64,000 nucleotides of DNA, taken from assembly GCA_016874755.1 (NCBI GenBank), contig VGTH01000010.1, positions 1 through 64,000 on the forward strand. Direction: 5' to 3'. Shown piece by piece: positions 35,113 through 43,614 of the stretch (its first letter is position 1; each line of letters starts with the position of its first letter). Both the position numbers and the translations under genes were made by a program. Under the pieces are notes generated by a model that saw only the letters and a program-made list of their open reading frames with translations, was not told the origin of the DNA and did no database searches. This stretch comes from Deltaproteobacteria bacterium (lineage in GTDB: Bacteria; Desulfobacterota; Binatia; UBA9968).

Positions 35113-36054
35113 ATGGCCGAGCAAAAGACGATGGCGATTCGTGGTTTCTTTCGCGCCTATTCCCACCTGCCGATTTGGGAAGTGATGGACAAGGCGGGGA
35201 TCTGGGAGCAGAACGGTTTGAAAGTCAGCTTCGAGTTTTGCGACAGCTCGGAAGCTGCCGAGAAAGCTCTGTTTGGCGGCGACGTCGATTTCGTCTCGGG
35301 CAATCACATCTCACCCTATCTGCTCGTCAAGCGCGGCAAGCCGATCGTTTGTTTGACCTCGCCGTCGAACGACACGCGCGATACGCTGGTGACTAATTTC
35401 CCGATCAGCTCGATGGCTGATCTCAAAGGCAAGCGCATCGGCGACACGACGCTGGTGGATTCCATCGGCGGGTATCACCACCCGCGCGGCAATCATATGC
35501 TTTTTGTTATGCGCGGCGGCTTGAAGTTGACCGACGTCGAATGGGTGGAACTGACCGAATCGAACAATGCCTTCAAAGAAATGCAGATGGACGTGCTGAA
35601 ATCGAACAAAGTCGACGCGATTTTCGTCACTGGCAATACCGACAAGTTCAAAGCGGCGGGCATGCACGTGTTGGCGCTAGACCGGCTGCCGATGATCAAT
35701 GGGCCAACGCTGACCTCGACGATCACGACCTTGGAAAGCAAACCCGGCTTGGCGGAGCGGCTCGTCAAGGCACAGGTCATGGGGATTCACTTCGCGCGGA
35801 CGAAACGCGGCGAGACCGAAGCGATCCTCGATGGTCTGCGCAAGCGTGAGTCCGAGTGCAAGAACGTGCAGTATCGCAGCGTTTCGAAGCTCGCGCCCAA
35901 GCCGTATCCAGAGCATGAGGCGGTGGCCAATGCGTACAAGCTATGCTGCATGAAGAATCCTGAAGCGGAAGAGCAAAGCCCGTTGGCGCTGTGGGATATT
36001 CACTACCTGCGCGCGCTGGATCAATCTGGATTTATCGATGGGTTATATAAATGA
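35113..36054 (+). CDS. NMT1/THI5-like SBP-fold protein without a signal peptide
   Basis: A 313-residue paralogue of the protein at 20513: LPIWEVMDKAGIWEQNGLKV, CDSSEAAEKALFGGDVDF, SGNHISPYLLV, MADLKGKRIGDTT, DRLPMINGPTLTST, and the ending DQSGFIDGLYK. It starts MAEQKTMAIRGFFRAYSH, without a leader, immediately after GGAGGTATAC, so a missed signal sequence is unlikely. The C-terminal CC pair (KLCCMKN) is conserved between the two. Presumed cytoplasmic; role unknown. The next SBP gene overlaps its stop (ATGA at 36051). Confidence 0.78.
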   Translation: MAEQKTMAIRGFFRAYSHLPIWEVMDKAGIWEQNGLKVSFEFCDSSEAAEKALFGGDVDFVSGNHISPYLLVKRGKPIVCLTSPSNDTRDTLVTNFPISSMADLKGKRIGDTTLVDSIGGYHHPRGNHMLFVMRGGLKLTDVEWVELTESNNAFKEMQMDVLKSNKVDAIFVTGNTDKFKAAGMHVLALDRLPMINGPTLTSTITTLESKPGLAERLVKAQVMGIHFARTKRGETEAILDGLRKRESECKNVQYRSVSKLAPKPYPEHEAVANAYKLCCMKNPEAEEQSPLALWDIHYLRALDQSGFIDGLYK

Positions 36055-37256
36055 GTTGTCGGATTGCCTCGCGCAAAGCCTGTCCTGAGCAAAGTCGAAG
36101 GGGCGCAAAGGACGCAAAGAAAGTCCGGTGTAGGGGCGCGATTCATCGCGCCCTCTTTGCTTTTGGCGCATTGGTGCTTGCTTTGATATCGGCAGGCCGT
36201 GCCCACGCCGGCCAATTCGACTGGAAGAAGGACTGGGAACAAACCCTCACCGCTGCCAAGAAAGAAGGTCAGGTCCACGTCTACATCTATCGCTACGATG
36301 GTTTGTTGCGCGACTTTAAGCGCGAGTATCCTGGCATTAACGTGGTCTCAGTGGTCGGCCGCGGCAACGATTTAGCCACGCGGATTTTGGCGGAGCGCCG
36401 CGCCGGCAGATACATCGCCGACGTTTACAGCGCCGGACCGGGCGGTAATTACAACATTCTTTACAAGGGTAAAGTGCTCGATCCGATCAAACCGATGTTG
36501 GTTTTGCCGGAAGTGGTCGACGAGTCGAAGTGGTATGCCAAAGAGCATCGCTACGTCGACGGCGATGGGAAATACATCTTTGCCTACCTTGCCAGCGCGA
36601 GCGATTCGCAGTTGGCGTACAATACGACGATGGTCAACCCGAAAGAGTTCAAATCTTACTGGGACTTTATCCAGCCCAAGTGGCGCGGCAAGATCGTGGC
36701 TCTCGATTTGCGCGACGGCGGGCTCGGCGGCACCATGCAATTTTTTTATTACAGCCCGGAGCTTGGTCCGGAGTTTATCAAGAAATTTTTCGGTACGATG
36801 GACGTTCAGTATTCGAGAAATTTTCGCCAGATGACCGACTGGCTGGCGCAGGGGCGCTTTGCGCTCTGCTTTGGCTGCAAGGATTCGATGCGGGCAAAAA
36901 ATCAGGGGCTGCCGGTGGACGACTTCGACGTGACGCGGTGGAAGGAAGGCGGCAGTCTTTCGTCGGGCGGCGGTTCGCTGAGTGTGTTAAACCAGGCGCC
37001 GCATCCCAACGCGGCCAAAGTGTTTGTTAACTGGTTCCTGTCGCGGCGCGGCCAGATGGCGCTGCAAAAACTCGGTGACGTCGACGACGCGCCCAACTCA
37101 CGCCGTATCGATATTCCTAAAGACGACGTGTTGCCGTCCAACCGTTTGGCGCCCGACGGCAAATATTTCGATGTGGTCAAACCGGAGTACGCCGATCAAA
37201 AGCCGATCTACGATCTTGCCAAGGAGATCATGGGGGCGGTGGAAGCCAAGAAATAG
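36051..37256 (+). CDS. Family-1 ABC substrate-binding protein with CxxC and repeat-encoded leader
   Basis: The 401-residue frame begins with ATG 36051, overlapping the previous stop. Its first 38 or so residues (SCRIASRKACPEQ... GAIHR) are translated repeat sequence ahead of the signal core ALFAFGALVLALISAGRAHAG. No better start is visible, so the leader may be real or the annotated N-terminus too long. The mature part QFDWKKDWEQTLTAAKKEGQ and CFGC (ALCFGCKDSM) closely match the following gene, its tandem duplicate. The tail is RIDIPKDD. Confidence 0.82.
   Translation: MSCRIASRKACPEQSRRGAKDAKKVRCRGAIHRALFAFGALVLALISAGRAHAGQFDWKKDWEQTLTAAKKEGQVHVYIYRYDGLLRDFKREYPGINVVSVVGRGNDLATRILAERRAGRYIADVYSAGPGGNYNILYKGKVLDPIKPMLVLPEVVDESKWYAKEHRYVDGDGKYIFAYLASASDSQLAYNTTMVNPKEFKSYWDFIQPKWRGKIVALDLRDGGLGGTMQFFYYSPELGPEFIKKFFGTMDVQYSRNFRQMTDWLAQGRFALCFGCKDSMRAKNQGLPVDDFDVTRWKEGGSLSSGGGSLSVLNQAPHPNAAKVFVNWFLSRRGQMALQKLGDVDDAPNSRRIDIPKDDVLPSNRLAPDGKYFDVVKPEYADQKPIYDLAKEIMGAVEAKK
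36060..36160. repeat. Repeat block within the start region of an SBP gene
   Basis: GCCTCGCGCAAAGCCTGTCC, TGAGCAAAGTCGAAGGGGCG, CAAAGGACGCAAAG and the hairpin TAGGGGCGCGATTCATCGCG are stacked here. The same elements occur at 34886-35092. They are read in frame as part of the gene starting at 36051. Confidence 0.7.
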
Positions 37257-37349
37257 GTCGCGAAACCCCCAGGTTGACATTGAGCGACCCATGGGGAAAA
37301 ATTCATCGGCTAGCCATTTTGCACGGAAACGGAGTGAACAAATTCGCGC

Positions 37350-38468
37350 ATGATTAGAAATCGATTCGCCAAAGCGGTTTGGATCTTTGCGGCCCTGTTG
37401 TTGTCGCCGGCTGCCTACGCCGCTCAAGTCGATTGGAAAAAGGACTGGGAGCAAACGCTGGCAGCGGCTAAAAAAGAGGGTCAGGTCAACGTTTATATTT
37501 ATCGCTACGAGGGGCTGCTGCGCGATTTTAAACGCGAGTTCCCCGGCATCAACGTGGTGGCGGTGACAGGGCGCGGCAATGAGATGACCAATCGCATCAT
37601 GGCGGAGCGGCGCGCGGGTAAATTTATCGCCGACGTTTACAGCGGCGGCACCAATAGCCTTTATAACACCTTGTATAAAGGCAAAGCGCTCGACCCTATC
37701 AAGCCGCTGCTGGTGCTGCCGGAGGTGACCGACACTTCGAAATGGTTCGGCAATGAGCATCGCTACGCGGATCCGGAAAACAAGCATATCTTCGCTTTCA
37801 TCGGATCGGCGAGCAATGCGCAGCTCGCCTACAACACCAAGCTGGTCAATCCCAGCGAGTTCAAATCCTACCAAGACGTGCTCAACCCCAAGTGGAAAGG
37901 TAAAATCGTCTCGCTCGACCCGCGCGACACCGGCTTGGGCGCGACCATGCAGTTCTGGTACTACAGCCCGGAGATCGGTCCCGAGTACATGAAGAGATTT
38001 TTCGGCGGCATGGAGATTACCTACGCCAAGAACTTTCGCCAGATGACCGATTGGCTGGCGCAGGGAAAGTTCGCCATCTGCATGGGTTGTAAAGATGCGC
38101 AGCGGGCAAAGAATCAAGGCTTGCCGGTGGAGGATTTCGATACCAATAGGTGGAAAGAAGGCTCCAGCTTTTCGGCTGGCGGCGGCTCGCTGGCTTATAT
38201 GAATCAGGCCCCCAACCCGAATGCGGCCAAGATCTTCATCAATTGGTTTCTCTCGCGCAAAGGGCAGATCGCATTGCAAAAACTTGGCGACCCTGACGAT
38301 CCGGCCAACTCGCGGCGCATCGATATTCCCAAGGACGACATTCCGATGGATAATCGATTGCTGCCGGGTGCAAAGTACTTTGACGTGGTCAAGCCGGAAT
38401 ACGGCGACATGAAGCCGATTTTCGATCTGGCCAGGGATATTATGGTTGCGGTGGATAAGGGTAAGTAA
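37350..38468 (+). CDS. Family-1 ABC substrate-binding protein with CxxC
   Basis: A 372-residue SBP with a normal signal, MIRNRFAKAVWIFAALLLS ending AYAAQ. It shares WKKDWEQTLAAAKKEGQ, VYIYRYEGLLRDFKREFPG and CMGC (AICMGCKDAQ) with its upstream neighbour, so they arose by tandem duplication. The tail RIDIPKDD is canonical. ACGGAG lies 15 bases before ATG, a little far. A Rieske oxygenase follows after a repeat-bearing 158-base gap, repeating the SBP-Rieske order. Confidence 0.87.
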   Translation: MIRNRFAKAVWIFAALLLSPAAYAAQVDWKKDWEQTLAAAKKEGQVNVYIYRYEGLLRDFKREFPGINVVAVTGRGNEMTNRIMAERRAGKFIADVYSGGTNSLYNTLYKGKALDPIKPLLVLPEVTDTSKWFGNEHRYADPENKHIFAFIGSASNAQLAYNTKLVNPSEFKSYQDVLNPKWKGKIVSLDPRDTGLGATMQFWYYSPEIGPEYMKRFFGGMEITYAKNFRQMTDWLAQGKFAICMGCKDAQRAKNQGLPVEDFDTNRWKEGSSFSAGGGSLAYMNQAPNPNAAKIFINWFLSRKGQIALQKLGDPDDPANSRRIDIPKDDIPMDNRLLPGAKYFDVVKPEYGDMKPIFDLARDIMVAVDKGK

Positions 38469-38489
38469 TTGGGGCCTCACTTTCAGTTT

Positions 38490-38583
38490 CTTTTCCCGCC
38501 TCGGGGAAGGTTAGGATGCGGGCCATCGCAGCTTCTCACGCTACGTCCACCTTTGTCCTCCCCCGAGGAAGGAATTTAGGATT
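38490..38583. repeat. GGGGAAGGTTAGGAT inverted repeat
   Basis: CCCGCCTCGGGGAAGGTTAG faces TCCTCCCCCGAGGAAGGAAT around about 50 bases. Related to 25416-25453 and 39827-39930. Confidence 0.6.
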
Positions 38584-38626
38584 TGGGACGTAGCGCCATT
38601 CTGCAAGCAATTAAGGAGCAACCATC

Positions 38627-39793
38627 ATGCTCACCAAAGAAGAAAATGAAATGCTCACCAGCGTCGGCAAAGGCACACCGTGCGGCGAGCTCTTGCGGCG
38701 CTACTGGATGCCGATCGCCGCTGCCGGCGAATTGACGGAAGCAAAGCCGATCAAAACGGCGCGTATTCTTGGCGAAGACTTAGTCGTCTACCGCGACAAG
38801 ACAGGTCACTACGGTGTGGTCGGCGAATCTTGCCCGCACCGCAAGGCGTCGTTGGCGTTTGGCCGCGTCGACGAAGAGGGAATTCGCTGCCCCTACCACG
38901 GCTGGAAGTTCGATTGTACCGGCAAGTGCATCGAACAACCGGCGGAGCCGGAGAGCGGCGGTTTCAAAGACAGGATCAAACATGTGGCCTATCCGGCCGA
39001 GCGGCTTGGAGGATTGATCTGGACCTACATGGGACCGCTGCCTGCGCCGCTGTTGCCGCGCTTTGATGTCCTTACCTGGGAGCATGGCAGGCGTTGGGTT
39101 GAGAAGCATGAGCTGTACAACTGCAATTGGCTGCAGCCGATGGAAAATTCGGTCGACCCGTCGCATCTTTTTTGGTTGCACGGTGAGACCGCTCACCTAG
39201 TGGGTGTCGTCGGTAAATACGAGGAAGAGCATAATTTCATTCCCTTCGAATTCGGCATCATCAAACAGCGGCGCACGCCGGGTCGAAAGCCAGGCGAAGG
39301 CATGCAGCTCGATCAACATCCGCTGGTCTTCCCGATCACACTGCGTCATGTTTTTCGCGCCCTGAAGACGACCGGATTTTTGATGCAAAACATGCAGATC
39401 CGCGTGCCAGTGGACGATGCGCATACCCAAGTGTTCGTGGTCTATTTTACACCGAACGATACCGACAGATCGCCGGCGGACGGCGACACACCGTGGGAAT
39501 ATTTTCCGATCCGCAACGAAAAAGGCGAGTACCGCTTGGAGCATGTGCTGGTGCAAGATGCGATGGCGTGGGAAACCCAAGGGGCGCCGACGGACCGTTC
39601 GCAGGAACACCTCGGGGTTGGTGACGAAGGAATTATTCTCTTACGAAAACTTCTGCGCGAGCAGATCGAGATCGTGAAAAGAGGCGGCGAGCCGCTGGGC
39701 ATCGTGCGCGATCCGAGCAAGAACAAATTGATCGAGTTCGACGTGATCAACGAGCGCGTCGGACTGTTCGGCAAAGCGCAGAAAGTGGCGTAG
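38627..39793 (+). CDS. Rieske non-heme iron oxygenase alpha subunit
   Basis: A 388-residue oxygenase component with Rieske ligands in CPHRKAS and CPYHGWKFD and mononuclear iron ligands in ENSVDPSHLFWLH. It starts with MLTKEENEMLTSVGKGTPCGELLRRYW, the same N-terminal pattern as the other four Rieske proteins here, so all belong to one phthalate-dioxygenase-like branch. AAGGAGCAACC precedes the ATG. It is followed by two bicupin genes and a dihydroxyphthalate-decarboxylase-like gene, a plausible oxidation then cleavage/decarboxylation order. Confidence 0.9.
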   Translation: MLTKEENEMLTSVGKGTPCGELLRRYWMPIAAAGELTEAKPIKTARILGEDLVVYRDKTGHYGVVGESCPHRKASLAFGRVDEEGIRCPYHGWKFDCTGKCIEQPAEPESGGFKDRIKHVAYPAERLGGLIWTYMGPLPAPLLPRFDVLTWEHGRRWVEKHELYNCNWLQPMENSVDPSHLFWLHGETAHLVGVVGKYEEEHNFIPFEFGIIKQRRTPGRKPGEGMQLDQHPLVFPITLRHVFRALKTTGFLMQNMQIRVPVDDAHTQVFVVYFTPNDTDRSPADGDTPWEYFPIRNEKGEYRLEHVLVQDAMAWETQGAPTDRSQEHLGVGDEGIILLRKLLREQIEIVKRGGEPLGIVRDPSKNKLIEFDVINERVGLFGKAQKVA

Positions 39794-39826
39794 GCTTTCA
39801 CGCTATTCTTCGCAGTCGGTTCCGGT

Positions 39827-39930
39827 TCCCCTCCCCCTTGCGGGGAAAGGCTAGGATAGGGCGTGCGCTGCCCGCGATAGCGATTTTCACTGGCACCCCT
39901 ACCTCTGTCCTTCCCCATCAAGGGGAAGGA
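39827..39930. repeat. GGGGAAAGGCTAGGATAGGG inverted repeat
   Basis: CCCCTCCCCCTTGCGGGGAA and AGGCTAGGATAGGG face CACCCCTACCTCTGTCC and TTCCCCATCAAGGGGAAGG. It fills most of the 200-base gap between the Rieske and bicupin genes. Confidence 0.65.
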
Positions 39931-39995
39931 TGTAAGAACCCGGGAGGACAATGCATTATGAAATTTCATTCGCAGATTTGTAGAAGGAGATTCTA

Positions 39996-41099
39996 ATGGC
40001 AGAAATGGCTCAACCGGCAAGCGACTTAAAACCCGAGCGGCTCGATACTTACAAAGTCTGGCAAGCGCAGCAAAAAATTCCCTGTGTGCGCGGCTTTTTC
40101 GTCAAGGACGTCAACGAACTACCCGTGGAGTACTGGGATTTGAAAGGTGTGCCTTGCTCCTTCGTCATACTCGACGGCACCGGCGGTATCAATGACGGCT
40201 ACGTCTGTGAAATTCCTGCAGGCGGCAAGACCAAACCGCAGAAGCATATGTACGAAGAGATGGTCTACGTGTCCAAAGGCTACGGCGCGACCACGGTCTG
40301 GCAGCGCGACGGCAAGAAGAAGCACACCTTCGAATGGGGGCCGGGTAGCATGTTCGCCATCCCGATCAACGCCGACTATCAGCACTTCAACGCGAGCGGC
40401 AGCGAATCGGCGCGTTATTTCGCGGTCACCAACTCCTGCTTCGTGATGAATCTGTTTCACAACGTCGATTACATTTTTAACAGCGACTACGTTTTCAATG
40501 ATCGCTTCGATCCCCACACCGAGGGCTACTTCAACGGCGAGGGAACGGTCACCGGGCGGTTTTTCATGACGACCAACTTCGTGCCCGATACGCACACGCT
40601 CAAGCTGACCAACTATGACGAGCGCGGCAAGGGTAGCACCAATATGAAATTTGACTTGGCGCGCAACACCATGGGCGCCCATATTTCGGAGTTCCCAGTT
40701 GGCACTTACAAGAAGGGCCATCGCCATGGTCCCGGTGCCCACGTCATCATTCTCTCCGGGCAAGGTTATTCGGTTCTGTGGAAAGAAGGCGAAGGGATGC
40801 AGCGGGTCGATTGGGGCCGCGGCAGCGTGGTCGTGCCGCCGGACCAGTGGTTCCACCAACATTTCAACTCCGGCGCCCAGCCGTCGCGCTACCTGGCGCT
40901 GCGCTGGAATAACTGGCGCTACCGCTTCATGCGCTCGCAGGACGGCGAAGGCGGGACGTTTACGAGCCTCAAGCTCGGCGGCAACCAGATCGAGTTTGAA
41001 GACGAAGATCCGCAGATCCACAAAGACTTCGAGACGGCGATGAAGCTCGCCAGCGCAAAGTGCAACATGCCATATCACCCGGGGTGTACGCAGAAATAG
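39996..41099 (+). CDS. Bicupin protein, tandem copy 1
   Basis: A 367-residue double-cupin protein. Cupin 1 (about residues 60-150) has KHMYEEMVYVSKG and a later YQHFNASG; cupin 2 (about 240-310) has KKGHRHGPGAHV and HQHFNSG. Both thus keep candidate metal-binding His/Glu sets, unlike the paralogue at 22911. The family resembles gentisate 1,2-dioxygenase and related ring-cleavage bicupins. AGAAGGAG precedes the ATG. The copy at 41364 is highly similar along its whole length, and both are followed by the same GCGGCTATTTCGGTTTCGAG segment. Confidence 0.82.
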   Translation: MAEMAQPASDLKPERLDTYKVWQAQQKIPCVRGFFVKDVNELPVEYWDLKGVPCSFVILDGTGGINDGYVCEIPAGGKTKPQKHMYEEMVYVSKGYGATTVWQRDGKKKHTFEWGPGSMFAIPINADYQHFNASGSESARYFAVTNSCFVMNLFHNVDYIFNSDYVFNDRFDPHTEGYFNGEGTVTGRFFMTTNFVPDTHTLKLTNYDERGKGSTNMKFDLARNTMGAHISEFPVGTYKKGHRHGPGAHVIILSGQGYSVLWKEGEGMQRVDWGRGSVVVPPDQWFHQHFNSGAQPSRYLALRWNNWRYRFMRSQDGEGGTFTSLKLGGNQIEFEDEDPQIHKDFETAMKLASAKCNMPYHPGCTQK

Positions 41100-41154
41100 C
41101 CGCGAGACGCGGCTATTTCGGTTTCGAGTTCGGGTTTCGTGTTTGAAAATGGCG

Positions 41155-41183
41155 GGCCGGCTTTCTAGCCGGCCTTTCTTTTT
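41155..41183 (+). terminator. Rho-independent terminator
   Basis: GGCCGGCT (41155-41162) and AGCCGGCC (41167-41174) form a perfect eight-base-pair stem with a TTCT loop, followed by TTTCTTTTT. It is 56 bases past the first bicupin stop and should end that transcript. Confidence 0.8.
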
Positions 41184-41217
41184 GGCGCGGACAGGATTGC
41201 CCGCGCTCGCGCGATTC

Positions 41218-41294
41218 CGATGGGTATCGGCGCGGCGCAACCCATCCTACGTTTTCGACCAAGAGTAGAATGGGTTGAGCGAAGCGATACCATC
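41218..41294. repeat. GATGGGT...AACCCATCCTACG inverted repeat
   Basis: The left arm ATGGGTATCGGCGCGGCGC with AACCCATCCTACG is matched by the right arm AGTAGAATGGGTTGAGCGAA with GCGATACCATCG in inverse orientation. It is a family of its own, seen once here. Confidence 0.7.
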
Positions 41295-41363
41295 GTGCAT
41301 TTGACCAGACGACCCGACTCGCGATACGACTCTGCTTAGCGAATCATTGAGGGAGATTTTTCT

Positions 41364-42461
41364 ATGGCCGAAGCGACTTCGCCCGTGGCGATCAAGTACG
41401 AGCGCATTGATACCTATAAAGAATGGCAGCAGAAACAAAAAATTCCACTTGTCTCGGGATTCTTCGTTGAGGATTTGAATAAGGTCCCGGTGGAAAACTG
41501 GGATCTGAAAGGTGTGCCCTGTTCATTCGTGGTGCTTGATGGCACGGGAGGGGTGAACGACGGTTACGTCTGCGAGATTCCGCCCAAGAGCAAGACCAAG
41601 GAGCAGAAACATCTCTACGAAGAGATGATCTACGTCACCAAGGGCTACGGCGCGACGACGGTCTGGCAGAAAAACGGCAAGAAGCACACCTTCGAGTGGG
41701 GGCCGGGGAGTTTGTTTGCGGTGCCGATCAACGCTTACTACCAGCACTTCAATGCGAGCGGCACGGAGGCGGCGCGCTATTTCGCCGTGACCAATTCTTG
41801 CTTCATGATCAATCTGTTTCACAACGTCGATTTTGTTTTTAACAACGATTATCCGTTTCTCGACCGCTTCGATCCGGCGCAGGACGACTATTTCAGCGGC
41901 AACGGCGAAGTCACTGGGCGATTTTTTATGACGACCAATTTTGTCCCGGACACCCACACCATCGGCTTGGCCGACTACAGCGAGCGCGGCAAGGGCAGCA
42001 CCAATATGAAGTTCAATCTCGCCGGACAAACCATGTGCGCGCATATTTCGGAATTCCCGGTGGGCACTTACAAGAAAGGTCACAAGCATGGGCCGGGGGC
42101 GCATGTGATCATTCTTACGGGGCAGGGTTATTCGGTGCTTTGGCCTGAGGGGAAAGAGATGCAGCGCGTCGATTGGAAACCCGGCAGTGTGGTGGTGCCG
42201 CCGGACCAGTGGTTCCACCAGCATTTCAATTCCGGCGCCGCGCCGGCGCGTTATTTAGCGCTGCGCTGGGGCAGTTGGAAGTTCAAATTTATGCGCATGC
42301 AGGACGGCGAAGGCGGTACTTACACGAGCATCAAGCAGGGCGGCGGACAGATCGAGTTCGAAGACGAGGATCCGCGCATCCACAAAGAGTTCGAAGAAGC
42401 GATGGTCAAAGCCGGCGCGCGCTGCAACATGCCGTATCATCCGGGGTGCACGCAGAAATAA
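41364..42461 (+). CDS. Bicupin protein, tandem copy 2
   Basis: A 365-residue paralogue of the preceding gene. Cupin 1 has KHLYEEMIYVTKG and YQHFNASG; cupin 2 has KKGHKHGPGAHV (HRH becomes HKH, still two His) and HQHFNSG. The C-terminus CNMPYHPGCTQK is identical in both copies, so their conserved Cys pair may matter. GAGGGAG precedes the ATG. The two copies are separated by a terminator and a repeat, so they are probably transcribed separately despite arising by duplication. Confidence 0.82.
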   Translation: MAEATSPVAIKYERIDTYKEWQQKQKIPLVSGFFVEDLNKVPVENWDLKGVPCSFVVLDGTGGVNDGYVCEIPPKSKTKEQKHLYEEMIYVTKGYGATTVWQKNGKKHTFEWGPGSLFAVPINAYYQHFNASGTEAARYFAVTNSCFMINLFHNVDFVFNNDYPFLDRFDPAQDDYFSGNGEVTGRFFMTTNFVPDTHTIGLADYSERGKGSTNMKFNLAGQTMCAHISEFPVGTYKKGHKHGPGAHVIILTGQGYSVLWPEGKEMQRVDWKPGSVVVPPDQWFHQHFNSGAAPARYLALRWGSWKFKFMRMQDGEGGTYTSIKQGGGQIEFEDEDPRIHKEFEEAMVKAGARCNMPYHPGCTQK

Positions 42462-42479
42462 CCGCGCGGCGCGGCTATT

Positions 42480-42560
42480 TCGGTTTCGAGTTTCGGGTTT
42501 CGAGCTCCGGACTCGGTTGCGCATCGCCGACTCGAAACCCGAAACCTTGAACTCGAAACA
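42480..42560. repeat. GGTTTCGAGTTTCGGGTTTCG inverted repeat
   Basis: TTCGGTTTCGAGTTTCGGG and TTTCGAGCTCCGGACTCGG face GACTCGAAACCCGAAACC and GAACTCGAAAC. The left arm is also present after the first bicupin gene (41117-41140). Confidence 0.6.
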
Positions 42561-42579
42561 GCGACTAGAGGAACCCTTT

Positions 42580-43593
42580 ATGGCCAAACTAACTCTCAGT
42601 TTCGTTTCCGCCTACAACGAACGCGTTGAGCCGTTGATGAACGGCACGATCCAGGCCGAGGGCGTCGAGCTGATTCCGACGTACTCTGACCCTTCGGAGA
42701 CGTTTTGGCGCCAGCTCAAGTTCAAGGAGTTTGATGTCTCGGAGTTGTCGCTGTCGTCGTATTTGATCGCGCGATCGCGCGGCATGGATTTTATCGCCAT
42801 CCCGGTCTTCCCGGCGCGGCGCTTCTTTCATGCGGAGCTTTCCTATCATGGCGACTCGGGCATCAAGCAGGCGAGCGACATTGCCGGCAGGCGTATCGGC
42901 GTTGGCGAGTACCAGCAGACGGCGTCGCTCTGGGTGCGCGGGACCTTGGAGCATGACTTCGGCGTATCGCAGTACAAAGTCGACTGGTGGATGGAGCGGA
43001 CCGAAGAGCTGAGTCACGGAGGCGCGACGGGATTTACTCCGCCGAAGGGAATCTCGTTTAACCGGATTCCGCCGGACAAGAGCATTGCGTCGATGCTGGT
43101 CAATAACGAGATCGACGTCGCGTCGGTGACGCGCGCGTTTTCGCGCGAGTCGAATATCATCGACCGCTCGACCCACATTCGCGCGCAGGGCGGCGACTGG
43201 AGCAAGGTGAAGCCGCTATTCCCTGACCGCATGGCCGAGGCCGCTCGCTTCGTCAAACAGCACGGCTTTGCGCCGGCCAATCATGCCTACGCGATCCGTG
43301 GCGACGTCGCGCGCAAGTATCCCTGGCTGGCGTTCAATCTTTACAAAGCGTTTTTCGCGGCGAAGGAAGCTTGGCGCGACCGTTTCGTTGAGAGCTTGCC
43401 GTCGGGATTGTTTTTCGGCCGAGAATACGTTGCCAAGACCCGGGAGATTCTCGGCGACGATCCCTATCCCTACGGCATCAAGGCGAATCGGCCGATGCTG
43501 GACACAATTATCAATTATTCCCACGAGCAGGGACTGACGCCGCAGAAGGCGAAGATTGAAGAGTTGTTTGCGCCGGCGACGTTGGATTTGTAG
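42580..43593 (+). CDS. 4,5-dihydroxyphthalate decarboxylase-like protein (Pht5 family)
   Basis: A 337-residue protein starting MAKLTLSFVSAYNERVEPLM, with GTIQAEGVEL, FKEFDVSELSLSSYL and a C-terminal GLTPQKAKIEELF. This matches the 4,5-dihydroxyphthalate decarboxylase family, an enzyme built on the periplasmic-binding fold but cytoplasmic; no signal peptide is present. It would remove a carboxylate from a dihydroxylated aromatic acid in the phthalate 4,5-pathway. ATG 42580 follows AGAGG. Some family members are annotated merely as binding proteins, so the reaction remains inferred. Confidence 0.78.
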   Translation: MAKLTLSFVSAYNERVEPLMNGTIQAEGVELIPTYSDPSETFWRQLKFKEFDVSELSLSSYLIARSRGMDFIAIPVFPARRFFHAELSYHGDSGIKQASDIAGRRIGVGEYQQTASLWVRGTLEHDFGVSQYKVDWWMERTEELSHGGATGFTPPKGISFNRIPPDKSIASMLVNNEIDVASVTRAFSRESNIIDRSTHIRAQGGDWSKVKPLFPDRMAEAARFVKQHGFAPANHAYAIRGDVARKYPWLAFNLYKAFFAAKEAWRDRFVESLPSGLFFGREYVAKTREILGDDPYPYGIKANRPMLDTIINYSHEQGLTPQKAKIEELFAPATLDL

Positions 43594-43614
43594 GTCTCTC
43601 ACGGAGGATCGGTG

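Noticed and set aside
37098-38480. Long antisense frame of 460 residues opposite two SBP genes
   Set aside because: It mirrors SBP codons in a GC-rich sequence, has no recognisable domain and overlaps a clearly real gene. The same holds for long antisense frames at 15397-16473, 22665-23837, 26727-27989, 40119-41240 and 45063-46289.
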